This document shows positions 8,688 through 19,218 of a stretch of 29,448 nucleotides of DNA, in pieces. Numbering within the stretch: the first letter of the stretch is position 1; the number at the start of each line of letters is the position of its first letter. A program made the translations under genes and the position numbers. The notes under the pieces are model-generated. The model had not been told where the DNA came from. It was given only the letters and a program-made list of their open reading frames with translations, and searched no databases. Source of the DNA: Gammaproteobacteria bacterium RBG_16_57_12 (GTDB lineage Bacteria; Pseudomonadota; Gammaproteobacteria; RBG-16-57-12); assembly GCA_001801365.1 (NCBI GenBank), contig MGXL01000099.1, positions 5,713-35,160 on the forward strand, in the 5' to 3' direction.

Positions 8688-9989
8688 ATGAGCGCAATGA
8701 AATATCTGGATACAAGCCAGAGCGGTTTCTGGGCGGAGCTGGAAGGCCTGCTGGCCTGGGAGTCCGTATCCGACGAGGCGGTGTTCGCCACGGTCAAGAC
8801 GATACTCGAGCAGGTGCGCCGCCGCGGCGATGCCGCCGTGGTGGAATACACCAACCGCTTCGACCGCATGCAGGCCAAGACCCTGGCCGAGCTGGAGATA
8901 TCCCCGGAACGGCTGGCCGAGGCCCTGCGCCGGATCCCGGCCGGGCAGCGCGCCGCGCTGGAATTATCGGCCCGGCGTCTGCGCCTCTACCATGAGAAAC
9001 AGACCCTGCATTCCTGGAGCTACACCGAGGACGACGGCACCCTGCTGGGCCAGCAGGTCACGCCGCTGGACCGGGTCGGGTTGTATGTCCCGGGCGGCAA
9101 GGCGGCCTATCCTTCCTCGGTACTGATGAACGCCATCCCGGCCAAGGTGGCGGGCGTGCCGGAACTGATCATGGTGGTGCCCACCCCGGATGGCGTGCTC
9201 AATGAACTGGTGCTCGCCGCCGCGGCCATCGCCGGCGTCGACCGGGTTTTCACCATCGGCGGCGCCCAGGCGGTGGCCGCCCTGGCCTACGGCACCGCGA
9301 CCATCCCGCCGGTGGCCAAAATCGTCGGCCCGGGCAATATCTATGTGGCCACGGCCAAGCGCCTGGTATTCGGCGCGGTGGGCATCGACATGATCGCCGG
9401 GCCCTCCGAGATCCTGGTGGTGTGCGATGGCCAGACCGATCCCGACTGGATCGCCATGGATTTATTCTCCCAGGCCGAACACGACGAGGACGCCCAGTCC
9501 ATCCTGATCAGCCCCGACGGTGACTATCTCGCCAGGGTGCAGGCCAGCATCGACCGCCTGCTGCCGGAAATGGAGCGCGCCGCGATCATCCGCCGCTCCC
9601 TGTCCGGCCGCGGCGCCATGATCAGGGTAAAGGATCTGGCTGAAGCGGTGACGGTGGCGAATTTCATCGCCCCGGAGCATCTGGAATTGTCCGTGGCCGA
9701 TCCCCAGACCCTGGCGGCGCACATCCGCAATGCCGGCGCCATCTTCATGGGCCGTCATACCGCCGAGGCGGTAGGTGATTATTGTGCCGGCCCCAACCAT
9801 GTGCTGCCGACCTCACGCACCGCGCGCTTCAGTTCGCCGCTGGGTGTTTATGACTTCCAGAAACGCTCCAGTCTCATCATGTGTTCCCCCGCGGGGGCCT
9901 CGGAGCTGGGCAAGACCGCCTCGGTACTGGCGCGCGGCGAAGGCCTGACGGCGCATGCCCGCTCGGCGGAATACAGAATGAAGCCATGA
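8688..9989 (+). CDS. hisD: Histidinol dehydrogenase
   Basis: 433 residues, standard length. HisD is a zinc and NAD-dependent enzyme that oxidises L-histidinol to histidine in two steps, the end of the pathway. Zinc and catalytic residues are in [10 protein letters not shown] (Gln and His ligands), [17 protein letters not shown] and [13 protein letters not shown]. The [19 protein letters not shown] and [12 protein letters not shown] signatures are also present. The stop overlaps the hisC start by four bases (ATGA), so translation is coupled. Confidence 0.97.
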   Translation: MSAMKYLDTSQSGFWAELEGLLAWESVSDEAVFATVKTILEQVRRRGDAAVVEYTNRFDRMQAKTLAELEISPERLAEALRRIPAGQRAALELSARRLRLYHEKQTLHSWSYTEDDGTLLGQQVTPLDRVGLYVPGGKAAYPSSVLMNAIPAKVAGVPELIMVVPTPDGVLNELVLAAAAIAGVDRVFTIGGAQAVAALAYGTATIPPVAKIVGPGNIYVATAKRLVFGAVGIDMIAGPSEILVVCDGQTDPDWIAMDLFSQAEHDEDAQSILISPDGDYLARVQASIDRLLPEMERAAIIRRSLSGRGAMIRVKDLAEAVTVANFIAPEHLELSVADPQTLAAHIRNAGAIFMGRHTAEAVGDYCAGPNHVLPTSRTARFSSPLGVYDFQKRSSLIMCSPAGASELGKTASVLARGEGLTAHARSAEYRMKP

Positions 9990-11044
9990 GTCGCTACTGG
10001 AGCAGGGTGGTGCACGGCCTGACGCCTTACGTGCCGGGCGAGCAACCGAAGCTGCCCAATCTGGTCAAGCTCAACACCAACGAGAATCCCTACGGCCCGA
10101 GCCCGCGCGTGCTGGAGGCGTTGCGCGCCGAGGTGGGCGACACGCTGCGGCTCTACCCCGACCCCAACTGCGACCGCCTCAAGGCAGCCGTCGCCGCCTT
10201 CCACGGCCTTGCGCCCGCCCAGGTGTTCGTCGGCAACGGCTCGGACGAGGTGCTGGCGCACGTGTTCCTGGCGCTGCTCAAGCACGAGGCGCCGGTGCTG
10301 TTCCCCGATATCACCTACAGCTTCTATCCGGTGTACTGCGGCCTGTACGGCATCGGCTACCGCCAGGTGCCGCTGAACGAGTCGTTCGCGATCCGTGTCG
10401 AGGATTATTTCCAGCCCAACGGCGGCATCATTTTTCCCAACCCCAACGCGCCCACCGGCTGTGCGCTGCCGCTGTCCGACATCGAGCGCCTGCTCCAGGC
10501 CAATGCCAGCTCGGTGGTGGTGATCGACGAGGCCTACGTGGATTTCGGCGCCGAATCGGCGGTCGGGCTGGTGGCTCGCCATCCCAATCTGCTGGTGGTG
10601 CATACCCTGTCGAAATCCCGCTCGCTGGCCGGCCTGCGCGTCGGCTATGCGGTCGGCCACCCGGAGCTGATTGAGGCGCTGACCCGCGTCAAGGACAGCT
10701 TCAACTCCTATCCGCTGGACCGCTTCGCCATCGCCGGGGCGGCCGCTGCAATGGAAGACCGCGCGTATTTCGAGGAAACCCGCCGCAAGGTGATCGCCAC
10801 GCGCGCGCTCCTGGTGGCGGGGCTGGAGGCGCTCGGCTTCGAGGTACTGCCTTCGGCCGCCAATTTCGTCTTCGCCCGCCATCCCGGCCGCGAGGGCGCG
10901 GAACTGGCCGCCCGGCTGCGCGAGCGCAGCATCATCGTGCGGCACTTCAGGAAGCCGCCGCGCATCACGCCATTCCTGCGCATCACGGTCGGCACGCCCG
11001 AGGAGAATGCCGTCTTTCTGGATGTGCTGCGCAGCCTGCTCTGA
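9986..11044 (+). CDS. hisC: Histidinol-phosphate aminotransferase
   Basis: 352 residues, a fold-type I PLP aminotransferase. It converts imidazole acetol phosphate to histidinol phosphate using glutamate. Family markers are [12 protein letters not shown] (30-41), FPNPNAPTG (150-158), VIDEAYVDF (179-187) and the PLP lysine Lys210 in [17 protein letters not shown] chose the ATG at 9986 that overlaps the hisD stop; the frame is open upstream inside hisD without similarity. Its GC content looks higher than that of its neighbours (43-46 GC per 60 bases on three sampled lines against 33 per 60 in parts of hisB and hisH). Confidence 0.96.
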   Translation: MSRYWSRVVHGLTPYVPGEQPKLPNLVKLNTNENPYGPSPRVLEALRAEVGDTLRLYPDPNCDRLKAAVAAFHGLAPAQVFVGNGSDEVLAHVFLALLKHEAPVLFPDITYSFYPVYCGLYGIGYRQVPLNESFAIRVEDYFQPNGGIIFPNPNAPTGCALPLSDIERLLQANASSVVVIDEAYVDFGAESAVGLVARHPNLLVVHTLSKSRSLAGLRVGYAVGHPELIEALTRVKDSFNSYPLDRFAIAGAAAAMEDRAYFEETRRKVIATRALLVAGLEALGFEVLPSAANFVFARHPGREGAELAARLRERSIIVRHFRKPPRITPFLRITVGTPEENAVFLDVLRSLL

Positions 11045-11052
11045 GGCCGTTC

Positions 11053-11082
11053 GTGACAGGCATTACCCAATTAACCTAGAAT
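11053..11082 (+). promoter_or_regulatory. Candidate internal sigma70 promoter before hisB
   Basis: GTGACA (11053-11058) and TAGAAT (11077-11082) are each one base from the sigma70 consensus hexamers and are separated by 18 bases. They lie in the 84-base gap between hisC and hisB, one of the few gaps in the operon. Transcription would begin at about 11089, leaving a short leader before the hisB ATG at 11129. Internal his promoters are known in enteric bacteria; here it is a sequence prediction only. Confidence 0.5.
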
Positions 11083-11128
11083 GTACGCTATCTGAACTGA
11101 TATTGGCCCGATGGGGCTGGAGAGTGTA

Positions 11129-11722
11129 ATGGCGGAGCGCAAGGCCACGGTAAAACGTGAAACCCTGGAGACCCGGATTGCGGTGTCGGTCAATCTGGAT
11201 GGCCGGGGCGATGCCAGCCTGGAAACCGGCCTGGCGTTTCTGGACCACATGCTCGAACAGGTGGCGCGCCACGGCCTGATCGATATGGAGATCAAGGCCA
11301 CGGGCGATCTGCAGATCGATGCCCACCATACCGTGGAAGATATCGGTATTACCCTCGGGCAGGCCTTTGCCAAGGCCGTGGGTGATAAAAAGGGCATCTG
11401 TCGTTACGGCCATGCCTATGTGCCGCTCGACGAGGCTTTATCCCGGGTGGTGATCGACTTTTCCGGCCGGCCCGGCCTGGAGTATCAGGTGGATTTTCAG
11501 CGTGCCCGCATTGGTGATTTCGATGTGGACCTGTTTTTTGAATTTTTCCAGGGCTTCGTCAACCATGCCCAGGTGACCCTGCATATCGACAGCCTGCGCG
11601 GACGCAATGCCCATCACATCGCCGAGACGGTGTTCAAGGCCTTTGGCCGCGCGGTACGCATGGCGCTGGAAAGCGATGCGCGCATGAAAAACATCCTGCC
11701 TTCCACCAAGGGGAGTCTTTAA
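11129..11722 (+). CDS. hisB: Imidazoleglycerol-phosphate dehydratase
   Basis: 197 residues, a monofunctional IGPD without the N-terminal histidinol-phosphatase domain of the bifunctional enteric HisB. It dehydrates imidazole glycerol phosphate, a manganese-dependent reaction. The metal-binding motifs are [24 protein letters not shown] and [20 protein letters not shown] chose the ATG at 11129 because GGAG lies 6 bases upstream and [12 protein letters not shown] is a normal start; an in-frame ATG at 11111 would add six residues. A separate histidinol-phosphate phosphatase must be encoded elsewhere. Confidence 0.95.
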   Translation: MAERKATVKRETLETRIAVSVNLDGRGDASLETGLAFLDHMLEQVARHGLIDMEIKATGDLQIDAHHTVEDIGITLGQAFAKAVGDKKGICRYGHAYVPLDEALSRVVIDFSGRPGLEYQVDFQRARIGDFDVDLFFEFFQGFVNHAQVTLHIDSLRGRNAHHIAETVFKAFGRAVRMALESDARMKNILPSTKGSL

Positions 11723-11767
11723 GACTAATCCTGATTGCGCGTGGCCTATCCTATCGAGTTTCTGTAA

Positions 11768-12409
11768 ATGAATACCGTGGCGGTAATTGACTATGGCATG
11801 GGTAATCTGCACTCGGTGAGCAAGGCGCTGGCCAGGGTGGCCGGCGACTCACGTGTCGAAGTGACCTATGAGCCGGAGCGTATTCTGCGGGCCGATCGGG
11901 TCGTGTTGCCGGGAGTCGGCGCCATCCGTGACTGCATGGCCGAGCTCACCCGCCTGGGCCTCGATGAGGTGGTGCGCGAAGTGGCCGGCAGCAAACCGCT
12001 GCTGGGTGTGTGTGTCGGCATGCAGGTGTTGATGGACTTCAGCGAAGAAAACGACGGCACCCCGTGTCTGGGCATCCTGCCCGGGCGGGTGCAACGATTT
12101 GCCGATGGACAGGTGGATGCGCAAAGCGGTGAACGCCTCAAGGTGCCGCATATGGGCTGGAATCAGGTTCATCAGCGCCAGAAACACCCTCTGTGGGAGG
12201 ATATCGCCCAGGACGCGCGGTTCTATTTCGTGCACAGTTATTGTCTGCCGGATCAAAAATTGGAAATCACCGCCGCCACCACGTCCTATGGGGTCGATTT
12301 TGCCTCGGCCGTGGCCAGGGACAATATCTTTGCGGTGCAATTCCATCCCGAGAAAAGCGCCAGGGACGGCCTGCAGCTCTACGCCAATTTCATGCGCTGG
12401 AATGCCTGA
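11768..12409 (+). CDS. hisH: Imidazole glycerol phosphate synthase, glutaminase subunit HisH
   Basis: 213 residues, a class I glutamine amidotransferase. It releases ammonia from glutamine and channels it to HisF. The nucleophile is Cys82 in LLGVCVGMQVLMDFSEE, and the His-Glu pair is in VQFHPEKSARDG near residue 194. The oxyanion strand region LPGVGAIRDCM is also visible. There is no clear Shine-Dalgarno sequence in the 45-base gap after hisB. HisF is two genes downstream. Confidence 0.95.
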   Translation: MNTVAVIDYGMGNLHSVSKALARVAGDSRVEVTYEPERILRADRVVLPGVGAIRDCMAELTRLGLDEVVREVAGSKPLLGVCVGMQVLMDFSEENDGTPCLGILPGRVQRFADGQVDAQSGERLKVPHMGWNQVHQRQKHPLWEDIAQDARFYFVHSYCLPDQKLEITAATTSYGVDFASAVARDNIFAVQFHPEKSARDGLQLYANFMRWNA

Positions 12410-12449
12410 TGATGCACTTAGTGAATGACTGCCTGATGAGGATGCAGCA

Positions 12450-13193
12450 ATGTTACTGATCCCCGCCATCGACCTGAAGCAAGGTAAATGTGTGCGTCTG
12501 CGCCAGGGACGCATGGAAGACGACACGGTATTCTCGGATGACCCGGTCGCGATGGCCAGACGCTGGGTGGAGGCCGGCGCGCGCCGCCTGCACATCGTCG
12601 ATCTGGACGGCGCCTTTGCCGGCAAGCCGGTCAACGCCCGGGTGATCCGCGCCATCGCCGAGGCCTGCCCCGAGGTGCCCATCCAGGTGGGCGGCGGCAT
12701 CCGCGATGAAGATACCGTGCAGTCCTACCTGGAATCGGGTGTGCAGTATGTGATCATAGGCACCAAGGCGATCAACGTGCCGCACTTCGTCGCCGATCTG
12801 TGCAAGGAATTTCCCGGCCACATTATCGTCGGGCTGGATGCCAAAGACGGCAGGGTGGCGATGGATGGCTGGTCCAAGCTGTCCAATCACGAGGTGACCG
12901 ACATGGCCCGGCATTTTGAAAAGGACGGCGTCGAGGCCATCATCTATACCGATATCAGCCGCGACGGCATGATGCAGGGCGTCAATATCGCGGCGACGCG
13001 CAAACTGGCCGCGGCCATCACCATCCCGGTGATCGCCTCCGGCGGCATCACCAATCTGGAAGACATCCGCCGGCTGAGCGAAATCGCCGGCGAAGGCGTG
13101 ATCGGCGCCATCACCGGCCGGGCGATCTATGAAGGCACGCTCGATTTTTCGGCCGGCCAGAAACTGGCGGATGAGCTGGCGGCCAAGGCTTAA
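12450..13193 (+). CDS. hisA: Phosphoribosylformimino-AICAR ribotide isomerase HisA
   Basis: 247 residues, a (beta-alpha)8 barrel. It isomerises ProFAR to PRFAR by an Amadori rearrangement. The two catalytic aspartates are Asp8 in [15 protein letters not shown] and the Asp in [13 protein letters not shown]. Phosphate-binding GGGIRDEDT and [12 protein letters not shown] loops are present. A GAGG site lies upstream of the ATG. It is followed by hisF after 19 bases, in the usual order. Confidence 0.96.
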   Translation: MLLIPAIDLKQGKCVRLRQGRMEDDTVFSDDPVAMARRWVEAGARRLHIVDLDGAFAGKPVNARVIRAIAEACPEVPIQVGGGIRDEDTVQSYLESGVQYVIIGTKAINVPHFVADLCKEFPGHIIVGLDAKDGRVAMDGWSKLSNHEVTDMARHFEKDGVEAIIYTDISRDGMMQGVNIAATRKLAAAITIPVIASGGITNLEDIRRLSEIAGEGVIGAITGRAIYEGTLDFSAGQKLADELAAKA

Positions 13194-13212
13194 TACAGAG
13201 CGAAATCATTCC

Positions 13213-13986
13213 ATGGGACTGGCCAAACGTATCATACCCTGCCTGGATGTGGATCGGGGCCGCGTGGTCAAGGGCGTGCGCTTCGTCGATATCCGCGATG
13301 CCGGTGATCCGGTCGAGATTGCGCGGCGCTATGATGAACAGGGCGCTGATGAGCTGGTGTTTCTCGATATCACCGCCAGCTCCGACGATCGCGCGACCAT
13401 GGTGCATGTGGTGGAGGAAGTGGCCAGCCAGGTATTCATCCCCTTGACCGTGGGCGGGGGGATCCGCAGCAATGCCGATATCCGGCGCATGCTCAATGCC
13501 GGCGCCGACAAGGTGGCGATCAACACGGCGGCGGTGGCCAATCCCGAGTTCGTGCGCGAGGCGGCCGAACGCTTCGGCTCGCAATGTATCGTGGTGGCCA
13601 TCGATGCCAAACGCGTCAATGAAGACGCCGGGCCGCTGCGCTGGGAGGTGTTCACCCACGGCGGACGCAAGCCGACCGGCATCGACGTGCTGGAGTGGGC
13701 GGTCCGGATGGTCACCTGCGGCGCGGGTGAATTGCTGGTGACCAGCATGGACCGTGACGGCACCCGGGATGGCTTCGATCTGGAATTGATGCGATCCATC
13801 ACCCAGGCGGTTAATGTGCCTGTGATCGCCTCCGGCGGCGTGGGCAACCTGGAGCATCTGTCGGCGGGGGTGTTGCAGGGCGGGGCCGATGCGGTGCTGG
13901 CGGCGAGTATCTTTCACTTCGGTGAATATACCGTGGAGCAGGCCAAGCGTAACATGGCCGCACACGGCATCGAGGTGCGTCTTTAG
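13213..13986 (+). CDS. hisF: Imidazole glycerol phosphate synthase, cyclase subunit HisF
   Basis: 257 residues, a (beta-alpha)8 barrel related to HisA. It uses ammonia from HisH to turn PRFAR into imidazole glycerol phosphate and AICAR, which links to purine synthesis. Catalytic residues are the Asp in [16 protein letters not shown] (residue 12 here, Asp11 in the family) and the second Asp region [15 protein letters not shown] chose the ATG at 13213 since [12 protein letters not shown] is the conserved start; the frame is open further upstream inside hisA without similarity. Confidence 0.97.
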   Translation: MGLAKRIIPCLDVDRGRVVKGVRFVDIRDAGDPVEIARRYDEQGADELVFLDITASSDDRATMVHVVEEVASQVFIPLTVGGGIRSNADIRRMLNAGADKVAINTAAVANPEFVREAAERFGSQCIVVAIDAKRVNEDAGPLRWEVFTHGGRKPTGIDVLEWAVRMVTCGAGELLVTSMDRDGTRDGFDLELMRSITQAVNVPVIASGGVGNLEHLSAGVLQGGADAVLAASIFHFGEYTVEQAKRNMAAHGIEVRL

Positions 13987-14017
13987 CCTTGCATCTGCCT
14001 TTCCCAGGGTTGACACT

Positions 14018-14416
14018 ATGACCATGAATGCATGGCTCGACGAGATCAAATGGGACGCCCAGGGCCTGGTGCCGGTGATCGCCCAGGAGGCGGGCAGCGG
14101 CCAGGTGCTGATGGTTGCCTGGATGAACCGCGAGGCGCTGTCCCTGACAGTGCGCGAGGGGCGGGTGGTCTACTGGTCCCGTTCCCGGCAGAAGCTCTGG
14201 CGCAAGGGCGAGGAATCCGGCCATGTGCAGCAGGTCAGGGATATCCGCCTGGACTGTGACGGCGATGCGCTGCTGCTGCACGTGGAACAAGTAGGCGGTA
14301 TCGCCTGTCATACGGGACGGCAGAGCTGTTTTTTCCGGCAATTGCAACAGGAAAACTGGGTGACGGTGGCGCCGGTGCTGAAAGATCCCGGGCGGATTTA
14401 TGGCGAGGATCGATGA
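14018..14416 (+). CDS. hisI: Phosphoribosyl-AMP cyclohydrolase HisI
   Basis: 132 residues, a separate cyclohydrolase rather than the HisIE fusion of enterics. It opens the adenine ring of PR-AMP. Zinc and magnesium binding residues lie in [13 protein letters not shown] and [14 protein letters not shown], and the [21 protein letters not shown] motif is present. Two nearby ATG codons (14018 and 14024) are possible starts. It ends inside or just before the hisE start, so the two are probably translated together. Confidence 0.95.
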   Translation: MTMNAWLDEIKWDAQGLVPVIAQEAGSGQVLMVAWMNREALSLTVREGRVVYWSRSRQKLWRKGEESGHVQQVRDIRLDCDGDALLLHVEQVGGIACHTGRQSCFFRQLQQENWVTVAPVLKDPGRIYGEDR

Positions 14417-14417
14417 C

Positions 14418-14738
14418 ATGTCGCGCGATGTATTGAATTCACTGGCCGACATCCTGGAGCAGCGCAAGCAGCAGGATCCCCAGCACTCCTATGTGGCGGG
14501 GCTCTATGCCCGGGGTCTGGACAGCATCCTCAAGAAAATCGGCGAGGAGGCCACCGAGACCGTGATTGCCGCCAAGGGCGGTGACCGCGCTGCGCTGGCC
14601 CATGAAATGGCCGACCTGTGGTTTCATTGCCTGGTGTTGCTGGCCCATGAAGACCTGCGTCCGCAGGCGGTGCTGGATGAATTGCAGCGCCGGTTCGGCA
14701 CCTCCGGGCTGGAAGAAAAGGCATCCCGCAGCCGCTGA
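14418..14738 (+). CDS. hisE: Phosphoribosyl-ATP pyrophosphatase HisE
   Basis: 106 residues, an all-alpha MazG-like pyrophosphohydrolase. It removes pyrophosphate from PR-ATP, the second step of the pathway. The metal-binding acidic motif is in [15 protein letters not shown] and [15 protein letters not shown] chose the ATG at 14418 because GAGG lies 9 bases upstream; an in-frame ATG at 14400 would overlap hisI by 17 bases and add six residues. It completes the his cluster here. Confidence 0.93.
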   Translation: MSRDVLNSLADILEQRKQQDPQHSYVAGLYARGLDSILKKIGEEATETVIAAKGGDRAALAHEMADLWFHCLVLLAHEDLRPQAVLDELQRRFGTSGLEEKASRSR

Positions 14739-14755
14739 ACCGGGGAGGAGGCAAG

Positions 14756-15094
14756 GTGTCCGAGTGTATTTTCTGCAGAATCGCCAGGGGCGAGATCCCG
14801 GCGGGCATCGTCTATCAGGATGATGATATGCTGGCGTTCAAGGATATCAACCCCCGCGCCAGGGTGCATGTGCTGGTGATTCCGCGCCTGCATGTGGCCA
14901 GCCTCGAAGATATCGACGAATCGCATGACAGCCTGATGGCCAGGATCATGCGCCGCTTGCCGCAGATCGCCCGGGAGCAGGGGCTGGAGACGGGGTTTCG
15001 CACGATTATCAACACCGGATCAGGCGGGGGTCAGGAGGTGTTTCATCTACACGTACATTTGCTGGGCGGCGGGCGCCTGCCCGGATTCGGCTAA
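14756..15094 (+). CDS. HIT-family purine nucleoside phosphoramidase (HinT-like)
   Basis: 112 residues with the N-terminal CIFCRIARGEIPAGIVYQDD and the histidine triad HLHVHLLGGGRLPGFG at the C-terminus, as in bacterial HinT/PKCI-type proteins. These hydrolyse adenosine phosphoramidates and related aminoacyl adenylates. The GTG start has GGAGG upstream. Its place between hisE and tatA is a common arrangement in gammaproteobacteria and suggests shared transcription with the his genes. Confidence 0.93.
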   Translation: MSECIFCRIARGEIPAGIVYQDDDMLAFKDINPRARVHVLVIPRLHVASLEDIDESHDSLMARIMRRLPQIAREQGLETGFRTIINTGSGGGQEVFHLHVHLLGGGRLPGFG

Positions 15095-15112
15095 TCATTC
15101 AGGAGAAGTTCC

Positions 15113-15352
15113 ATGGGTCATATCAGTATTTGGCAGTTACTCATTATTCTGGCGATAGTTATTGTGCTGTTCGGCACCAAGAAGCTGCGCAGTATCGGCT
15201 CCGATCTCGGTGGCGCGCTGAAAGGTTTCCGCGATGCCTCACGGGAGGGCGAGCAGGCGGCGAAGAAGGAAACCGCGGAGTCGTCCGGTACACAAACGGC
15301 CGGCAAGGTGATCGAGGGGGAGGTCGCCTCCAAGACGCAGGACAAGGTCTGA
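15113..15352 (+). CDS. tatA: Sec-independent translocase subunit TatA
   Basis: 79 residues: one N-terminal membrane helix ([18 protein letters not shown], 4-21), the FG hinge, the amphipathic helix [21 protein letters not shown] and a charged tail. TatA assembles in many copies at the TatBC receptor to form the translocation site for folded twin-arginine proteins. A clear AGGAG site precedes the ATG. tatB follows after 33 bases. Confidence 0.95.
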   Translation: MGHISIWQLLIILAIVIVLFGTKKLRSIGSDLGGALKGFRDASREGEQAAKKETAESSGTQTAGKVIEGEVASKTQDKV

Positions 15353-15385
15353 GCCGGATGATCGTTCGTGTAGGGCGGTGAAGCG

Positions 15386-15685
15386 GTGTTCGATATCGGA
15401 TTCCTGGAGCTGGTGCTCATCGGCGTGGTGGCGCTGGTGGTATTCGGGCCGCAACGCCTGCCCGAAGTGGTGAGGACGGCGGGTTTCTGGGTCGGAAAGC
15501 TGCGCGCTGCCATGAGCAATGTGCGTAGCGAGGTCAAGCGTGAAATGCACAACGCTGAAGTCCTGCAGCGTGAACTGGAAGAAAAAATAAAAAAGGATGT
15601 GGCATTACCTCCCGCTGTCGAGAAGCCGGCGGCGGATCAGCCCCCCGGCAGTTCCGATAAAACCCATGCCGACAAACCACTCTGA
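15386..15685 (+). CDS. tatB: Sec-independent translocase subunit TatB
   Basis: 99 residues, shorter than the 171-residue E. coli protein but within the family range. It has FDIGFLELVLIGVVALVVFGPQRLPEVVRTAG, the TatB form of the membrane helix and hinge with the conserved Glu at residue 8 and GP after the helix. A coiled, acidic-basic helix and a proline-rich tail follow. TatB and TatC together recognise twin-arginine signal peptides. The GTG start is the only one that keeps the helix intact. The end overlaps tatC by 20 bases. Confidence 0.94.
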   Translation: MFDIGFLELVLIGVVALVVFGPQRLPEVVRTAGFWVGKLRAAMSNVRSEVKREMHNAEVLQRELEEKIKKDVALPPAVEKPAADQPPGSSDKTHADKPL

Positions 15686-16439
15686 TTCGCCTGGCGAGTC
15701 CAGCCTGATCCAGCATTTGATCGAGCTGCGCAGCCGCCTGTTGCGCAGTATCGCCGTGGTACTGCTGGTTTTTATCTGCCTTTATCCCTTTGCCAACGAC
15801 ATGTACACCCTGCTGGCGCAACCCCTGCTGAGCCAGTTGCCGGAAAACGCCACCATGATCGCCACCGATGTGACCTCGCCGTTCATGGCGCCGCTCAAGT
15901 TGTCGCTGCTGGTGGCCTTGCTGATCGCCTTGCCGTATGTGTTTTACCAGGTCTGGGCCTTTGTCGCCCCGGGGCTGTACCGGCATGAGCGCCGCTTGAT
16001 CTTCCCCCTGATTGTATCCAGTGTCGTGCTGTTTTATCTGGGCCTGCTGTTTGCCTATTATCTGGTGTTCCCCATGGTGCTGGGCTTCTTCACCAGCATC
16101 GCCCCGGAAGGGGTGTCGGTGATGACGGACATCACCAGCTATCTGGATTTTGTGTTGAAGATGTTTCTCGCCTTCGGCCTGGTCTTCGAGGTGCCGATCG
16201 TGACCGTGGTGCTGATCTATTCCGGTTTGGTCACTGTGCAGCAGCTGGTGGATAAGCGCCCTTACATCATCGTGGGCGCCTTTGTGATCGGCATGCTGCT
16301 GACGCCGCCGGATGTCTTTTCTCAGACCATGCTGGCCGTGCCGATGTGGCTGCTCTTCGAGCTTGGCCTGCTGGTGGCGCGGCTTATTCCGGCCAGGACC
16401 AAACCTGAAGCGGAGACAGTGAAGGAAGACTCCAGGTAA
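15666..16439 (+). CDS. tatC: Sec-independent translocase subunit TatC
   Basis: 257 residues with six membrane helices. Family motifs are LIQHLIELRSRLLRS at the N-terminus, FMAPLKLSLLVALLIALPYVFYQVWAFVAPGLYRHERR, and the conserved FGLVFEVPIVTVVL and TPPDVFSQTMLAVPMWLLFELGLL. TatC is the core receptor for twin-arginine signal peptides. I chose the ATG at 15666; the upstream part of the frame overlaps tatB and has no similarity. A likely substrate in the same window is the Rieske protein PetA. Confidence 0.96.
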   Translation: MPTNHSDSPGESSLIQHLIELRSRLLRSIAVVLLVFICLYPFANDMYTLLAQPLLSQLPENATMIATDVTSPFMAPLKLSLLVALLIALPYVFYQVWAFVAPGLYRHERRLIFPLIVSSVVLFYLGLLFAYYLVFPMVLGFFTSIAPEGVSVMTDITSYLDFVLKMFLAFGLVFEVPIVTVVLIYSGLVTVQQLVDKRPYIIVGAFVIGMLLTPPDVFSQTMLAVPMWLLFELGLLVARLIPARTKPEAETVKEDSR

Positions 16440-16514
16440 TATGGCCTGTAATTTCCGCGGATCATATGGTATTTTTCCGGGGCAGTGTTGGCAAAGCGGA
16501 AATAGATTGAGGGC

Positions 16515-16979
16515 ATGATGAGATACAGAACTCCATACACCGTAACAGCAGGACTGTTGCTGGCGATGGCCGCGGGATGCGCGTCAAAGCCGACGCAGAT
16601 GGCGGAGGTGCGCCAGTCGGTGGCAAGCGCTGAGAAGTCGGCGGCGAGCGCCACCATTTCGGAATGGCGATTCATGGATTGCATGAAGGCCTATGCCGCC
16701 GATCACATGGATGCCAAACAGGATACACAGAACCTGGCCGACATCGCGCTGGCAAGCTGCCGTGCCCCGCTGAATGCCTATATCGAACTGCGCAAGATGT
16801 ATCACGAGCAGATGGATATGGGGGATGCGAAGTCCGGTGCGCGTGCCGAGTTCCTGAGGCATCAATCCGCGGCCAGGGCGAATGAAGAAACTCAGGAGCT
16901 GATCGAGCGCGGCAGGCAGGCCGTCATCCAGGCCCTGACAGATTCCACACCGGCGCCCCCTCCGCCAGAACAGGAATAG
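16515..16979 (+). CDS. Putative lipoprotein of unknown function
   Basis: 154 residues. The signal peptide ends in a lipobox LAMAAGC with the lipid-attached Cys at residue 22. Two more cysteines (WRFMDCMKAYA and ALASCRAPLNAY) sit in the mature part, which is otherwise helical and charged, ending in a short proline-rich tail (APPPPEQE). The residue after Cys22 is Ala-Ser, with no aspartate retention signal at +2, so outer-membrane sorting is predicted. I do not recognise the family. It lies 75 bases after tatC and converges on the protease gene; that gap has no clear promoter. An alternative start is the ATG three bases later. Confidence 0.7.
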   Translation: MMRYRTPYTVTAGLLLAMAAGCASKPTQMAEVRQSVASAEKSAASATISEWRFMDCMKAYAADHMDAKQDTQNLADIALASCRAPLNAYIELRKMYHEQMDMGDAKSGARAEFLRHQSAARANEETQELIERGRQAVIQALTDSTPAPPPPEQE

Positions 16980-17008
16980 AATACAAGCCCTTCAGGGCGC
17001 GCTCACCG

Positions 17009-18184
<1,176 letters not shown>

Positions 18185-18245
18185 GGATTGCGCCGCCGTC
18201 AGGTATGATGGGGACATATGGTAACGCATCAGTGAGGTCAGATGC

Positions 18246-18992
18246 ATGGTGAGGTTGGTAGAACTGGTGTCCTATGCCGATCAATTGCTGGAATCCGCGG
18301 CATTTCAGGATTATTGCCCCAACGGTTTGCAGGTGGAAGGCCGTGCAGAAGTCCACAGGCTCGTGAGTGGCGTCACCGCCAGCCTGGCCCTGCTGGATGC
18401 CGCTATCGCCAGGGAGGCCGACGCCATCCTGGTGCATCACGGTTATTTCTGGAAGGGAGAATCTCCGGTGATCAGCGGGATAAAGTACCGGCGGCTGCAG
18501 CGCCTGATCAATGCCGGCGTCAGCCTGATCGCCTATCACCTGCCGCTGGATGCCCATCCCGGGCTGGGCAACAATGCGCAACTGGCGCGGCGTTTGGGGT
18601 TAACGGAACTGTCCAGCAGTGGACCCGGTCTGGTGATGCAGGGATCCCTGCCCCGGCCATTGAGCATACCGGCGTTCTGCGAAAGGCTTACCGCTTCCCT
18701 GGCGAGGGCGCCGTTGCACATTCCGGGGACCAGTAAGCAGATTCACCGCATCGCCTGGTGCACCGGGGCGGCGCAGGATTATCTCGAAGCCGCCGCGGCC
18801 AGTGGTGTCGATGCCTACCTTACCGGCGAGATATCGGAGCGCACCGTGCATATTGCCCGGGAATGCGGGATTCACTTCTATGCTGCGGGCCATCACGCCA
18901 CTGAACGCTATGGCGTTCAGGCCCTGGGCGAGCATCTGGCCGAACACTTCCCCCTCCATCATGAATTTATCGATATCGATTGTCCGGTTTAA
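18246..18992 (+). CDS. Nif3-like dinuclear metal centre protein (YbgI family)
   Basis: 248 residues, matching E. coli YbgI in length. Likely metal ligands are in LVHHGYFWKG (two His), AYHLPLDAHPGLGNN (His and Asp) and the C-terminal GHHATERYGVQAL (His and Glu). The CPNGLQVEG segment near residue 24-32 is also typical. Proteins of this family form hexameric rings with a dinuclear site; GTP cyclohydrolase I type 2-like activity is claimed by annotation but not proven for this group. Only about 60 bases separate it from the protease start on the other strand. Confidence 0.92.
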   Translation: MVRLVELVSYADQLLESAAFQDYCPNGLQVEGRAEVHRLVSGVTASLALLDAAIAREADAILVHHGYFWKGESPVISGIKYRRLQRLINAGVSLIAYHLPLDAHPGLGNNAQLARRLGLTELSSSGPGLVMQGSLPRPLSIPAFCERLTASLARAPLHIPGTSKQIHRIAWCTGAAQDYLEAAAASGVDAYLTGEISERTVHIARECGIHFYAAGHHATERYGVQALGEHLAEHFPLHHEFIDIDCPV

Positions 18993-19068
18993 GCATTACG
19001 CATAAAAACATGCGATTTACATACAGTTTTTATTTGCAAAATTAGCGGGTGCGGATTGGTAAATGACG

Positions 19069-19097
19069 TTGACTGCCTTTTTAGTTTCCACTACGAT
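19069..19097 (+). promoter_or_regulatory. Candidate sigma70 promoter of petABC
   Basis: TTGACT (19069-19074) and TACGAT (19092-19097) are separated by exactly 17 bases, with five and four of six consensus bases. The site lies in the AT-rich 226-base gap between the Nif3 gene and petA, and would leave a leader of roughly 115 bases. This is the largest gap before the bc1 genes, consistent with independent transcription. I saw no clear FNR or ArcA-type palindrome. Confidence 0.55.
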
Positions 19098-19218
19098 CGG
19101 AAAAATAAATAAAAATCAGACTTAATTACCTGGCAGTATTCCAAGTTGAAAATCAGGTTTAATGCGGTAATGCGCCAGCTTACCGTCCTGTCGATGACAA
19201 TAGTCTCAGGAGAGGGAA

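Noticed and set aside
16980..17008. Terminator between the lipoprotein and the protease gene
   Set aside because: GCCCTTCAGGGC can pair for only about four to five bases and lacks a T run, so it was not called.
18185..18245. Promoters for the divergent protease and Nif3 genes
   Set aside because: TTGCAT followed by TATGAT has a 19-base spacer and no clear partner on the other strand; too weak to list.
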